DNA of 62,885 bases from positions 1 to 62,885 of the forward strand of contig JBHOQW010000075.1 in the NCBI GenBank assembly GCA_042408665.1, in the 5' to 3' direction. The position numbers and the translations under genes are program-made. Under the pieces are notes generated by a model, which searched no databases, was not told the origin of the DNA, and worked only from the letters and a program-made list of their open reading frames with translations. Below are positions 1-8,159 of this stretch, one piece after another; the first letter of the stretch is position 1, and the number at the start of each line of letters is the position of its first letter. This DNA is from CAUJGQ01 sp042408665 (GTDB lineage: Bacteria > Chloroflexota > Dehalococcoidia > CAUJGQ01).

Positions 1-2676
1 GGCGTGCTCAGGGGCGCGGCGGACCGCCCGCAGCAGGGCGCGCGCCACCGGCACCACGGCCGGCGGTACGCCCAGCCCCCGCCCGAACCGCTCCAGCACC
101 GCCCGACGTGCCCCCCGGATCCGGAACCCCGCCACGGCGAACAACTCCGGGCGGCGGAGGAGCACCTCAAAGTCGGCGATGCCCGGCTCCGGTAGGAACG
201 CCCCCTCGCGGTAGAGGGCCACCTCGCCGGCGTGCGCGAGCAGGAACGCCGTGAGCAGGATCGGAAACACGCCTGGCAGCACTCCATACGGCGGCTTCAC
301 CAACGCGGCGGCCAGGCGATCCACCCCGACCGGCTCGGGCACGGGTTGGAAGAGGAGCCGCTCCAGCGCCTCCCACACCGGCCGCACATGGCCCGGGTCG
401 GCCGCCGGGGGCGGCAGGAACGCCCACACCGCACCGTCATCGCGCTGCCGGTGCAGACCGGTGGCCTGGAGCAGGCTCGCGTACATGCTCGCCTCCGGCG
501 GGAACCCCGTGATCCCCAACCGGGGCTCGTCCGGATGGGTCAGCATGGCCTCGATCAGGCTCCGCCGTCCCGCCGCCGCCGCGCTCGACAGCACCCGCCG
601 GTTGACCAGCTCGTTCCGAAGAACCGGCGTGGCGTGGTAGAGCCGATCGGCCATCTCCGAGACCAGGCGGGCGATATCGACCGGACGGCGCACGTGCTCC
701 CGCACCGTACCCGCGTACACCCAGCGCACGGTGCCGGGCTGCAGGGCGAGCTCGACGGCGTGGACGACCGCCGCCTCTACCTCGCCGATCCGCGCCGCAA
801 GCTCGCGCCGGGCCACACTGTCCTCCCGTAACTCCGGCAGCGTCTCCCGGACGTGGTGCAACGCCCGGAGCTCGATGGCGACGTCCATCAGGCGGCCCGT
901 GCGCTGCGCCACCGCCACCAGCACGTCGGCGCGTTGGGCCGTCGTGGCGGTCGCCCACCGCTCCCAGGTTGGCGCCTCCCCTGGCGTGGCCGGCAGACAG
1001 TAGAGGACCATTCCATCGGCACCGGTGGCCGGATCGGAGCGCGGCAGTTCCTCATCCGCCAGCATTCGGTCGAGGTAGCGCGTCTCGAAGTAGCGCAGGG
1101 CTCCCGTCGCGTACGAGTGGCGGCGCGCGATCAGGGGACGGGGCGGCACGTACCGGTTGAGGAGGTCCGCCAGCCGGGTGTCCGCCGCGACCACGGCCCG
1201 AGCCTCGGTCAGACGCGCCTCGATATCGATGTCGGAGCCGTCCCACAGGTGATAGGTGCCGCTGAACCGGCGGAAGGTGAGCACCGTGCGCTGGGTCAAG
1301 CGCGCGAGCGCGGCCCGCACCGTCTCCGCGTCGTCCGCCGTTGTGGCGGCCGCGGTCAGGATCAGCTCCTCCGTCGGGCGGAGGTGGCAGTAGTCCCCGA
1401 GCACGGCCAGGGTGGCGACCGTCTTCAGCACGCGCTGGTCAACCTCAGACCACACCTCTCGGGTGAGGAGGTCAAACGCCTCCGCCCAGCGCCGACCACG
1501 GTACTGGGCCGCCACCGCCGCGCCGAAATTCGCCTCGACGTAGTCAAACACGTCGGCCAACGTGATCAGGCGGCCGCGGCCGGCCAAATCGCGGAAACCG
1601 AACGGCTCCAGTGAGGCAAGATAGCTGAACAACGACCGCTCGTTCTGGGCGAAGCGGCGAAACAGGTACGGCAGCGCGACAAACGCGACGGGGTGCAGCG
1701 GCGCTGCCCGTATCGCCAGGGTCATGAACTCCTCGGTCGCCATGCCCGGCGGCGCGGCACCGGCGGCGACGGCGCGCTCCGCGGCCGTACGTGCCGCCTC
1801 AGCCCACGGGCCAGTGGGAGCTATCTGGTACCGGACAACGGCCTCCGCGAGCAGGTGCAGGAGCTGGCCGGGTGGCTCCAGGAAGGCGATATCCTCAAAG
1901 CGCCCCTGCACCTTGGCCCAGGTGTCCCGTTGAGCGGAATCGAACCGCGCCGCGTACTGGCCGAAGGCCTGGTGGAGCACCCCAACCAGCACAAACGGGT
2001 GGTCGCCGCTGCGCTGGGCCAGCTCGGCGAGGTCCTGCAGGATCTGAATATCGCTGTCCTCGGGGGACTGCGCCGCGTAGCTGAGCAGCCGCCCCAACTC
2101 GTCGATCAGCAGCACCAGACCGCGGTAGCCTAGGTGCAGGCTCGCCTCGCGGGCCCGCTCGACCGCCACGAGCAGCCGCGCGCCGGTGTCCGCCTGCTCC
2201 GCTGCTTCAACCACGGCCGCAGCCGCGCCGCTTACCTTGATAAAAGGAAGAAACGCGGCACGGAGCCCGGCGGCGATGGCTGCGCGCGGTGCCTGCTGGC
2301 TCCCGAGCACACGCACCGGGAACAATGACAGGTTGTCGGGCAACAACCCCTCGCGGTGGAGCGCTAGGAACACCTGTGGGTAGCGCGCCCGCAGGTAGGC
2401 GCGCGCCGAGCCGGGCGCGAGCGAGGCATCGCTCAGCAGGTCGGCGAGAAAGAGCATGCACGCCGATTTACCGGTCCCGTACGGACCGGTGATGGTCCAG
2501 GCCCGGTTGCCCTCCCGCTGTGCGATGCCGCGCAGGACGGCGGTGACGACCTTAACCACCTGCTCCGTCAGCACGTAGCCGTCGAAGCGCTTCGGATCGC
2601 GCTGGTCGTGGACAAGGTGAACGGAGCGGAGAAAGCGCCGTAAGCCGGGAATATCTGGCGATGCAGCGACCGTCAT
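1..2676 (-). CDS. large P-loop ATPase next to DUF4007 protein (3' end outside window)
   Basis: An uninterrupted frame of 892 codons runs from an ATG at 2676 to the left edge with no stop, so the protein is incomplete at its C-terminus. A Walker A motif GPYGTGKS is at residues 64-71 and a Walker B stretch LVLLIDELGRLL carries Asp192-Glu193, so it should bind and hydrolyse ATP. No membrane segments or nuclease motif are seen in the visible part. Its ATG overlaps the stop of the upstream DUF4007 gene (ATGA), so the two are translationally coupled and probably work together. From the phosphorothioation-associated methyltransferase just upstream I infer a role in a DNA-modification or defence system, perhaps as the motor of a restriction or sensing complex. 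Alternatives are a BrxC-like or DptH-like ATPase. The exact family is not recognised. Confidence 0.8.
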   Translation of the reverse strand, partial: MTVAASPDIPGLRRFLRSVHLVHDQRDPKRFDGYVLTEQVVKVVTAVLRGIAQREGNRAWTITGPYGTGKSACMLFLADLLSDASLAPGSARAYLRARYPQVFLALHREGLLPDNLSLFPVRVLGSQQAPRAAIAAGLRAAFLPFIKVSGAAAAVVEAAEQADTGARLLVAVERAREASLHLGYRGLVLLIDELGRLLSYAAQSPEDSDIQILQDLAELAQRSGDHPFVLVGVLHQAFGQYAARFDSAQRDTWAKVQGRFEDIAFLEPPGQLLHLLAEAVVRYQIAPTGPWAEAARTAAERAVAAGAAPPGMATEEFMTLAIRAAPLHPVAFVALPYLFRRFAQNERSLFSYLASLEPFGFRDLAGRGRLITLADVFDYVEANFGAAVAAQYRGRRWAEAFDLLTREVWSEVDQRVLKTVATLAVLGDYCHLRPTEELILTAAATTADDAETVRAALARLTQRTVLTFRRFSGTYHLWDGSDIDIEARLTEARAVVAADTRLADLLNRYVPPRPLIARRHSYATGALRYFETRYLDRMLADEELPRSDPATGADGMVLYCLPATPGEAPTWERWATATTAQRADVLVAVAQRTGRLMDVAIELRALHHVRETLPELREDSVARRELAARIGEVEAAVVHAVELALQPGTVRWVYAGTVREHVRRPVDIARLVSEMADRLYHATPVLRNELVNRRVLSSAAAAGRRSLIEAMLTHPDEPRLGITGFPPEASMYASLLQATGLHRQRDDGAVWAFLPPPAADPGHVRPVWEALERLLFQPVPEPVGVDRLAAALVKPPYGVLPGVFPILLTAFLLAHAGEVALYREGAFLPEPGIADFEVLLRRPELFAVAGFRIRGARRAVLERFGRGLGVPPAVVPVARALLRAVRRAPEHA

Positions 2677-3617
2677 GACCACGTCATCCTGGCGTAGTAG
2701 TGCTCCAACAAGGCACCAGCGCGCAGGACGCCACGGTCGCCGCGCACGTACACCTGCCGCAGCCCCGCGGTTTCATCGACCACGAAGGCACCGCCGGTCT
2801 GTGACTCCAACGCTTCAATCGCCGTGACGAGGCTGCTCTCATCGAGCTTGAAGAGCTGACCTGGGCTGAGCGGTTCGTACAGGCATTCGTCCAGCGCGAT
2901 AGCACCCTGCCGTCTGGCCCGGTGTTGCATCAGGCGCAGCAGGGCGTAGCCGATCACCTCGACCGGTAACGTCGGTTTCGGCCCGACCGAGAACTGGAAT
3001 GTTCGCCCGTCATCCAGCGTGCGCACTAGCCCCAGTTCCGTCAGCGGGCAATCGAAGGAGTCCTCGGCCGGCACCTTTTCGAGGCGGCGCGGCACGTAAC
3101 AGCGCACGAACACGTCGATATCTCGCTCGACGGTCGGGGGGTGGATCCGGCCGGCCTCCGACTGAAAGCGACGGATGATGCCGTCGCGGAGCCGCTCGCG
3201 CGTGAACTCCAGACCGACGTACTCGTTGAAGGCGTAGTACCACGTCGTAGCCCCCGACGCAGGGTGGGCAAGCTGGGCATGGATCAGCCAGATCGACGCC
3301 GGGTCTTCCAGATACGGATCCCACCCGTCATCGGCAAACAGGGCGTGGCCGAGGTCGGACACGCGCAGCGTGCGGCCGCGATCGGCGGCGGTCGGGTCTT
3401 CCTCGACGACACCGGTCACGAGCGCCCAGTGTCGGATCGACCGCACCATATTTTTGCCTACGCCCAGGAGAACAAACGCGTCGTCACGGGTGAACACGCG
3501 CGGATCGGCCGTCACCGCGTCGACCGCTTTCTTCAGCCAGGCCGTCCGGAAGGGGAAGGTCTCGTGTCCGCTGAAGCCGATGCGCTCGTCGAAGAACAAC
3601 GGCTTTGCCGCCGGCAT
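2673..3617 (-). CDS. DUF4007 family protein
   Basis: The protein has 314 residues. The N-terminus reads as DUF4007 (PF13182): FSGHETFPFR at residues 14-23, then WLKKAVDAV and LGVGKNMVRSIRHW. The start is placed at the ATG at 3617 because the conserved region begins at once and a GAGGTGG ribosome binding site lies six bases upstream. The frame stays open further upstream, but that stretch is low-complexity and contains an inverted repeat. The gene overlaps the following ATPase gene by ATGA. The family has no known biochemical function; as I recall it, members occur beside DNA phosphorothioation genes, which fits the divergent neighbour here. The GVGKNM segment is not a convincing P-loop. The identification is firm, the function open. 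Confidence 0.85.
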   Translation of the reverse strand: MPAAKPLFFDERIGFSGHETFPFRTAWLKKAVDAVTADPRVFTRDDAFVLLGVGKNMVRSIRHWALVTGVVEEDPTAADRGRTLRVSDLGHALFADDGWDPYLEDPASIWLIHAQLAHPASGATTWYYAFNEYVGLEFTRERLRDGIIRRFQSEAGRIHPPTVERDIDVFVRCYVPRRLEKVPAEDSFDCPLTELGLVRTLDDGRTFQFSVGPKPTLPVEVIGYALLRLMQHRARRQGAIALDECLYEPLSPGQLFKLDESSLVTAIEALESQTGGAFVVDETAGLRQVYVRGDRGVLRAGALLEHYYARMTWS

Positions 3618-3672
3618 CGCCAGCCACCTCGGCCCTGAGGTAACGCCCCCAGACGAGGGCGAGGGGCTTGCG

Positions 3673-3720
3673 GCTGGCGGTGCAGCGCCGCCAGCCCGTG
3701 CTGAGACATAAGAATGTCTC
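3673..3720. promoter_or_regulatory. inverted repeats in the divergent promoter region
   Basis: Between the DUF4007 gene and the divergent methyltransferase there are two exact inverted repeats. GCTGGCGG at 3673-3680 pairs with CCGCCAGC at 3688-3695 (8 bp, 7-base loop). GAGACAT at 3703-3709 pairs with ATGTCTC at 3714-3720 (7 bp, 4-base spacer). The second, AT-richer one looks like a regulator site controlling both directions; the first could be a hairpin in the DUF4007 leader. Their function is inferred from position only. Confidence 0.4.
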
Positions 3721-3890
3721 GTGGTGCCACCGTGAAGCGTCGGCGCTACCAAGGCCATTAGTCTAGCGTCGGGCGGTCAGGTAGAGCAAGATACATCAGG
3801 CACTGCCCGGTCTGACCGACTCGGTGGCAGGTTGGCTGACCGCGAAGATGAAACCCGTCTTAGAGCAATGACCGTGTCGCGAGGCAAACG

Positions 3891-5339
3891 GTGACGACCA
3901 TCGAGCGACACCGCACGGCCATGGCACGGGCCGGGCTGTCGCGGCCAATGCGACTGGCGCTGGAAGATGGGGTGATCGTCCCCGGCGTCAGCATCTTCGA
4001 CTACGGCTGTGGGCGGGGCGGTGACCTCGAGCGCCTGGCCGCGCTGGGCTATGAATGCGCCGGCTGGGACCCGGTGTTCCGCCCCGAGGGCGAGCGCCGA
4101 CCGGCCGATGTGGTCAACCTCGGCTATGTACTGAACGTCATCGAACGCGCCACCGAGCGCGCCGAGACGCTGCGCGCGGCCTGGGCCCTGACCCGGCAGG
4201 TGCTCGTGGTAGCTGCGCGGTTGGAGCACGAGGCGCGTGAGCTGCACGGTCTCCAGTACGAGGACGGTATCCTCACCCACCGTGGCACGTTCCAGCGCTT
4301 CTTCTCCCAGGAAGAGCTTCGCTCGTTTATCGATGCGACGTTAGGAGTCCACAGCATCGCCGCTGCCCCGGGCGTGTTCTACGTGTTTCGCGACGAGACG
4401 CGGGGCCAAGCGTGGCTGGCCTCGCGCTTTCGCCGGGTCACGTCGGTATCCGGTGTGCCACGGCCCGTGTGCCAGGTGGATGAGCAGGGGCGCGCGTTGC
4501 TTGAGCCGATCGTCGCGTTCTTAGAGACACGTGGGCGTTTACCCGAGGAGCACGAGATCGCCGATCTGGACGCTGTGCGGGAACGGTTCCGATCGCCGAC
4601 CGTCGCCCTGCGCCTGGCGAGTCGTCTCGCGGATGCGGCGGCCTGTCAGGCGGCGCGGCAACGGGCGTCTGAGGACCTCTCGATTTACCTGGCGCTGGCC
4701 GCCTTTGGTGGCCGGCCGCGGTTCTCACAGCTCCCGCTTGAGACCCAAGCCGACATCAAGGCGTTCTTCGGCACCTATCGCGCGGCGTGCACGGCCGCGG
4801 ATGAGTTGCTGTTCCGCGCCGGCGAGCGGGCGGCCATTGACGTGGCCTGCCGCCAAGCGCCGTTTGGCAAGCTCACGCCCGAGGCCCTGTACGTGCATGT
4901 CAGCGCCATTACCCAGCTGCCGCCACTGTTGCGGGTGTACGAGGGGTGCGCCCGAGTGCTGACTGGCGCCGTGGAGGGCGCCACGATCGTCAAGCTCAAC
5001 CGGCTGGAGCCCAAGGTGTCGTACCTCGTCTATCCGTCGTTCGATGCGGAGCCGCACCCGGCGTTGGCCATGTCCGTCCGCGCGGACCTGCGTCGGCTGG
5101 ACGTACGAATCCGCGACTTCCGCTCATCCAAGAACCCGCCCATCCTCCACCGCAAGGAGCTGTTTGTGCCGGAAGACTACCCGGGCAGGGCGGAATTTGC
5201 CCGGCTGAGCGCAGCGGAAGAGGAGGCCGGCCTGTTCCAAGCCTCGGCCCTGATCGGCACCCGCGACGGGTGGCAGCAGGCGCTGGCGGTGCGCGGGCTG
5301 CAGGTCGTGGGACACCGTCTCGTGTCGACACAGGCATGA
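3891..5339 (+). CDS. DNA phosphorothioation-associated putative methyltransferase
   Basis: The protein has 482 residues and starts at a GTG at 3891 with a weak GAGG ribosome site. Near the N-terminus, IERHRTAM and LSRPMRLALEDG are followed by a Rossmann SAM-binding motif DYGCGRGGDLERL at residues 37-49, then AGWDP and DVVNLGYVLNVIE. A later block reads RGTFQRFFSQEELRSFID. This arrangement matches the family catalogued as DNA phosphorothioation-associated putative methyltransferase (TIGR04096), known from Dnd gene neighbourhoods; its substrate is not established. No DndA, DndC, DndD or DndE is visible in the window. The gene is divergent from the DUF4007-ATPase pair and is followed after 25 bases by a small gene on the same strand. 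It lies inside the serine-recombinase element. Confidence 0.85.
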   Translation: MTTIERHRTAMARAGLSRPMRLALEDGVIVPGVSIFDYGCGRGGDLERLAALGYECAGWDPVFRPEGERRPADVVNLGYVLNVIERATERAETLRAAWALTRQVLVVAARLEHEARELHGLQYEDGILTHRGTFQRFFSQEELRSFIDATLGVHSIAAAPGVFYVFRDETRGQAWLASRFRRVTSVSGVPRPVCQVDEQGRALLEPIVAFLETRGRLPEEHEIADLDAVRERFRSPTVALRLASRLADAAACQAARQRASEDLSIYLALAAFGGRPRFSQLPLETQADIKAFFGTYRAACTAADELLFRAGERAAIDVACRQAPFGKLTPEALYVHVSAITQLPPLLRVYEGCARVLTGAVEGATIVKLNRLEPKVSYLVYPSFDAEPHPALAMSVRADLRRLDVRIRDFRSSKNPPILHRKELFVPEDYPGRAEFARLSAAEEEAGLFQASALIGTRDGWQQALAVRGLQVVGHRLVSTQA

Positions 5340-5364
5340 TGGGTTGGCTGCCGGAGGGACACCG

Positions 5365-5910
5365 ATGACCACCAGCGCTGTACCGGAGGACCCTGAACCG
5401 ACTGAATCGGCCGACGTAATCAAGATCGGCGACCTGCTCATTGATCTCGCGACCGGCGAGGTGCTCGAGTGGCCGGCTGAGCTGCGGGGCGACCGGATCG
5501 AGTACCTCATCCAGCAACTGGTTGAAGCACAGCGGGCGGTCCGGCTGTGGCAGGATGCGGTCAATGCGTACAAAGTGGCTTTGGGCAGGTGTCTGACGGA
5601 CGCGGGGTTGATTTCGATGCATACGTCTGCCGGGGTAGCGACGTGGCGCACGCGCACGCTGCGGCGGGGGCGGCCGGAGCGGGTCGAAGAGGTTGCCGCT
5701 CGTTATGAGCTCAATCGAGAGCAGGTGGCGAATATCTGGGGGTGCGCCTCGGCGCTCGACGCCAAGAAGCTGGCGGCGCTGGCGGAGGCCGGCGTCATCC
5801 CGCGTGAAGCGGTCGACGATCTCGTCGACGTCACGGTGTCCCGCTTCGTGGTCGTCACGCCTGCCCGGCCGGCGCCACCGACGATCGAGCGTGGCCGGCG
5901 GGACTCCTAA
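5365..5910 (+). CDS. small phage-like protein of unknown function
   Basis: The protein has 181 residues and starts at an ATG at 5365, with GGAGGG seven bases upstream. I do not recognise a family. It has an acidic N-terminus, then IKIGDLLIDLATGEVLEWP, a helical charged middle (residues about 45-75) and a basic segment RTRTLRRGRPERVEEV, followed by two short helix-turn-helix-like stretches near residues 110-150. Short proteins of this look are common in phages and integrative elements. It follows the methyltransferase after 25 bases and may share its transcript. No catalytic motif is visible. Confidence 0.65.
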   Translation: MTTSAVPEDPEPTESADVIKIGDLLIDLATGEVLEWPAELRGDRIEYLIQQLVEAQRAVRLWQDAVNAYKVALGRCLTDAGLISMHTSAGVATWRTRTLRRGRPERVEEVAARYELNREQVANIWGCASALDAKKLAALAEAGVIPREAVDDLVDVTVSRFVVVTPARPAPPTIERGRRDS

Positions 5911-5988
5911 GCGGTCAGCCCACGCCGCAGGAACGAACGCGCACCCAGTTTTCGGTTGAGCCGCCACGAGCCATGGATCGGCGAGCAT

Positions 5989-6174
5989 TCAATCCTCCAT
6001 CCGCCGCTGCAAGAACCGGTCCAGGTCGTCGCGCCTGAAGCGGAAGCCGCCGCGCCGGCCGAGCTTGGCGGCAGGGATTAGACCCTCCCGCGCCCAGCGC
6101 CGCACGGTCTCTGGGTGCACCCGCAGGTAGCGGGCCGCATCCTGCGTAGTCAGCCAGGCCTCGCTCGGCTGCAT
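5989..6174 (-). CDS. excisionase-like helix-turn-helix protein
   Basis: The protein has 61 residues and is a single winged helix-turn-helix of the excisionase/MerR-like type. It reads LTTQDAARYLRVHPETVRRW, then AREGLIPAAKLGRRGGFRF and a C-terminal DDLDRFLQ helix. Such proteins select a substrate site or steer recombinases. The start is the ATG at 6174 with AGGAG upstream. It lies 326 bases from the divergent serine recombinase, so it may act as that enzyme's directionality factor or as a repressor of the shared intergenic region. The family call is firm, the role inferred. Confidence 0.8.
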   Translation of the reverse strand: MQPSEAWLTTQDAARYLRVHPETVRRWAREGLIPAAKLGRRGGFRFRRDDLDRFLQRRMED

Positions 6175-6500
6175 CGTTCACTCCTGGCATTCATTTTGTT
6201 ACAATCTATTGCAATAATACTGGATAGCACAGTGCCCCTGGGCTCGCACGGACGTCTATAGTTACCGGCAGAGCGAGCGACGCCGGCGCGTTGGGGTAAT
6301 GCAGGATGCTTCGCCAAGAGCTGCCTCGTTACCGAGCCCGATTCGTGCGACACGGCTGCACGGGCGATCCAGCCTGCATCCCCACGAGCGATGCGGTGTC
6401 GCGATGGCGGTGGCCGCGCATCGATTCGAGCGTCGGCCGCTACCACCTTCCATGGCTCAGGAGCTGGTGGATCTGAACCGCGTCATCTAGGAGAGTCACA
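6175..6500. promoter_or_regulatory. divergent regulatory region of HTH gene and recombinase
   Basis: These 326 bases have no convincing gene. The AT-richest patch of the area lies at 6190-6230. There TTACAAT (6199-6205) and ATTGCAA (6208-6214) form an imperfect palindrome with one mismatch per arm, just upstream of the HTH gene's ribosome site. This is a plausible operator for the HTH protein. Short open frames on both strands here lack ribosome sites and family likeness. Confidence 0.4.
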
Positions 6501-8159
6501 ATGGCCAGCGTGTTCGACCCATCTCGGTCTGCGACGCGCTCCGCCCGCGACGTGAATCGTGAGCGCGTTGCCATCTACTGCCGCGTCTCCTCTGATGAGC
6601 AGGCGCAAGCCGGCACCATTCAGAACCAGATTGAGTTCGCGCGGCGCTACTGCGACCTGCACGGCCTGCCCATTTACTACATCTACGCCGATGAAGGTGT
6701 CTCCGGCCGCGTGCCCATGACCGAGCGCCCCGCTGGGAGTCGCTTGCTCACCGATGCGCGGGAGGGCAAGTTCGGCGCCGTCCTGGTGTATCGCATCGAC
6801 CGCCTCGCCCGTTCCACCCGCATCCTGCTCGCCACGCACGACACCCTCAAGGCCGCTGGCGTCACGCTCCGCTCGATGACCGAGCCGTTCGATACCAGCA
6901 CCCCTCTGGGGGAGTTCATCATGACGCTGCTCGGCTCGCTGGCCGAGCTGGAGCGCGCCACCATCGTCGAGCGTATGACGCTGGGCAAGCATCGCGCCGC
7001 GCGCGAAGGCCGCTGGCCGGGCGGGGCCCCGCCCTACGGCTACCGCGTCGAAGGGCCCGAGCACGACCGACGGCTGGTGGTGGACGAGGACCAGGCCGCC
7101 GTGGTCCGCCGCATCTTTCACCTCTATGTGCACGAGGGGTTGGGGCTTATCCCAATCGCCGAACTGCTCAACGCAGAAGGCATTCCCTCACCATACGAGG
7201 CGCGTGGCCGAAAGACGAAACGCTGGCCGGATGGCCGGCGGCGGTGGAGCACCGGCACCCTCTCCCGGCTGTTGCGTAACAGCGTCTACGTCGGGCGGTA
7301 CCGCGCCGGGGCGCGGAGCGGCCAGGAGATCGCCGAGTGCGAGACCCCGCGCCTGGTGGACGACGCGACGTTCCAGGCGGCGCAGCGATTGCTCGGTGAG
7401 CGGTTCATCGAGGCGACCCGCAACGCGCGGCGGCTCTACCTGCTGCGCGGCCTGATTCGCTGCCACTGCGGCCGCACGGTGGTCGGTGACGGTCACCGCA
7501 GCCGCGCGCAGTACTACTACGTCTGCCCGGTAAACCGTCGCCATTTCCGGATGCGCGCCGAAGTGCTGGAAGGGACCGTGGTGCAGGACATCGCCGCCTG
7601 GGCGCGCGACCCTGGGCCGATCATCCAGCGACTCCGCGAACGCCTGGCCGAGCACCTGGCCGAAGCACGGCAGGCGGCTGAGGAGGTCACGCGCGTGCGC
7701 CAGGAGATCGCGGCGCGGCAGGCCGAGCAGGACCGGGTGATCACCCTGTACCGCAAGGGGCGGATTACTGACCAGCAGCTGGACACGCAGCTCGACGCGC
7801 TGAACGCCGAGATCGCCGTGTTGCAGGACCGCTATCAGCAGGTCTTTCAGCGTCAGGTGGCGGCGCAGTCGCAGGAGGCGGCGGTGCTCTCCGCCGAGGC
7901 GTTACTGGGACGGCTGCGCGCGCAGGCGGACCGCCTCGAACACGAAAGCGGCGAGGAGGCCGACCGCCTGCGGCGCGATGTGATCAAGTTGCTCGTCGCC
8001 GATGTGCAGGTGCAACCGGACGCGACCCCGGTCGTACGCTACCGCTTCGCGGCGTCGCCCGATTATTCTGCACAAAAGTCAGCGTGGATGAACCCGGCGT
8101 ACGGGTCCAGCCCGGCGAGGATGATGGCCTGCTCAACCCGGTGGTACAGGCAGCCGTAG
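6501..8159 (+). CDS. large serine recombinase (integrase)
   Basis: The protein has 552 residues and starts at an ATG at 6501 preceded by AGGAG. The N-terminal resolvase domain shows AIYCRVSSDEQ, with the catalytic Ser at residue 30, then YRIDRLARS and LGSLAELERATIVERM. The Recombinase domain follows (GGAPPYGYRVEG, then VRRIFHLYVHEGLG and LSRLLRNSVYVG), then a zinc beta-ribbon remnant (RCHCGRT and YYYVCP) and a long coiled coil around residues 370-500. Enzymes of this kind integrate phages and mobile elements by exchange between attP and attB. The last 26 or so codons (from about 8080) are antisense to cas1, so the C-terminal tail and stop codon come from the target gene. The native enzyme in its circular form would end differently. 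Confidence 0.93.
   Translation: MASVFDPSRSATRSARDVNRERVAIYCRVSSDEQAQAGTIQNQIEFARRYCDLHGLPIYYIYADEGVSGRVPMTERPAGSRLLTDAREGKFGAVLVYRIDRLARSTRILLATHDTLKAAGVTLRSMTEPFDTSTPLGEFIMTLLGSLAELERATIVERMTLGKHRAAREGRWPGGAPPYGYRVEGPEHDRRLVVDEDQAAVVRRIFHLYVHEGLGLIPIAELLNAEGIPSPYEARGRKTKRWPDGRRRWSTGTLSRLLRNSVYVGRYRAGARSGQEIAECETPRLVDDATFQAAQRLLGERFIEATRNARRLYLLRGLIRCHCGRTVVGDGHRSRAQYYYVCPVNRRHFRMRAEVLEGTVVQDIAAWARDPGPIIQRLRERLAEHLAEARQAAEEVTRVRQEIAARQAEQDRVITLYRKGRITDQQLDTQLDALNAEIAVLQDRYQQVFQRQVAAQSQEAAVLSAEALLGRLRAQADRLEHESGEEADRLRRDVIKLLVADVQVQPDATPVVRYRFAASPDYSAQKSAWMNPAYGSSPARMMACSTRWYRQP

Noticed and set aside
232..831. Long open frames on the plus strand opposite the large ATPase gene
   Set aside because: They are antisense to a frame with Walker motifs, lack ribosome sites and show only Arg/Pro/His-rich composition.
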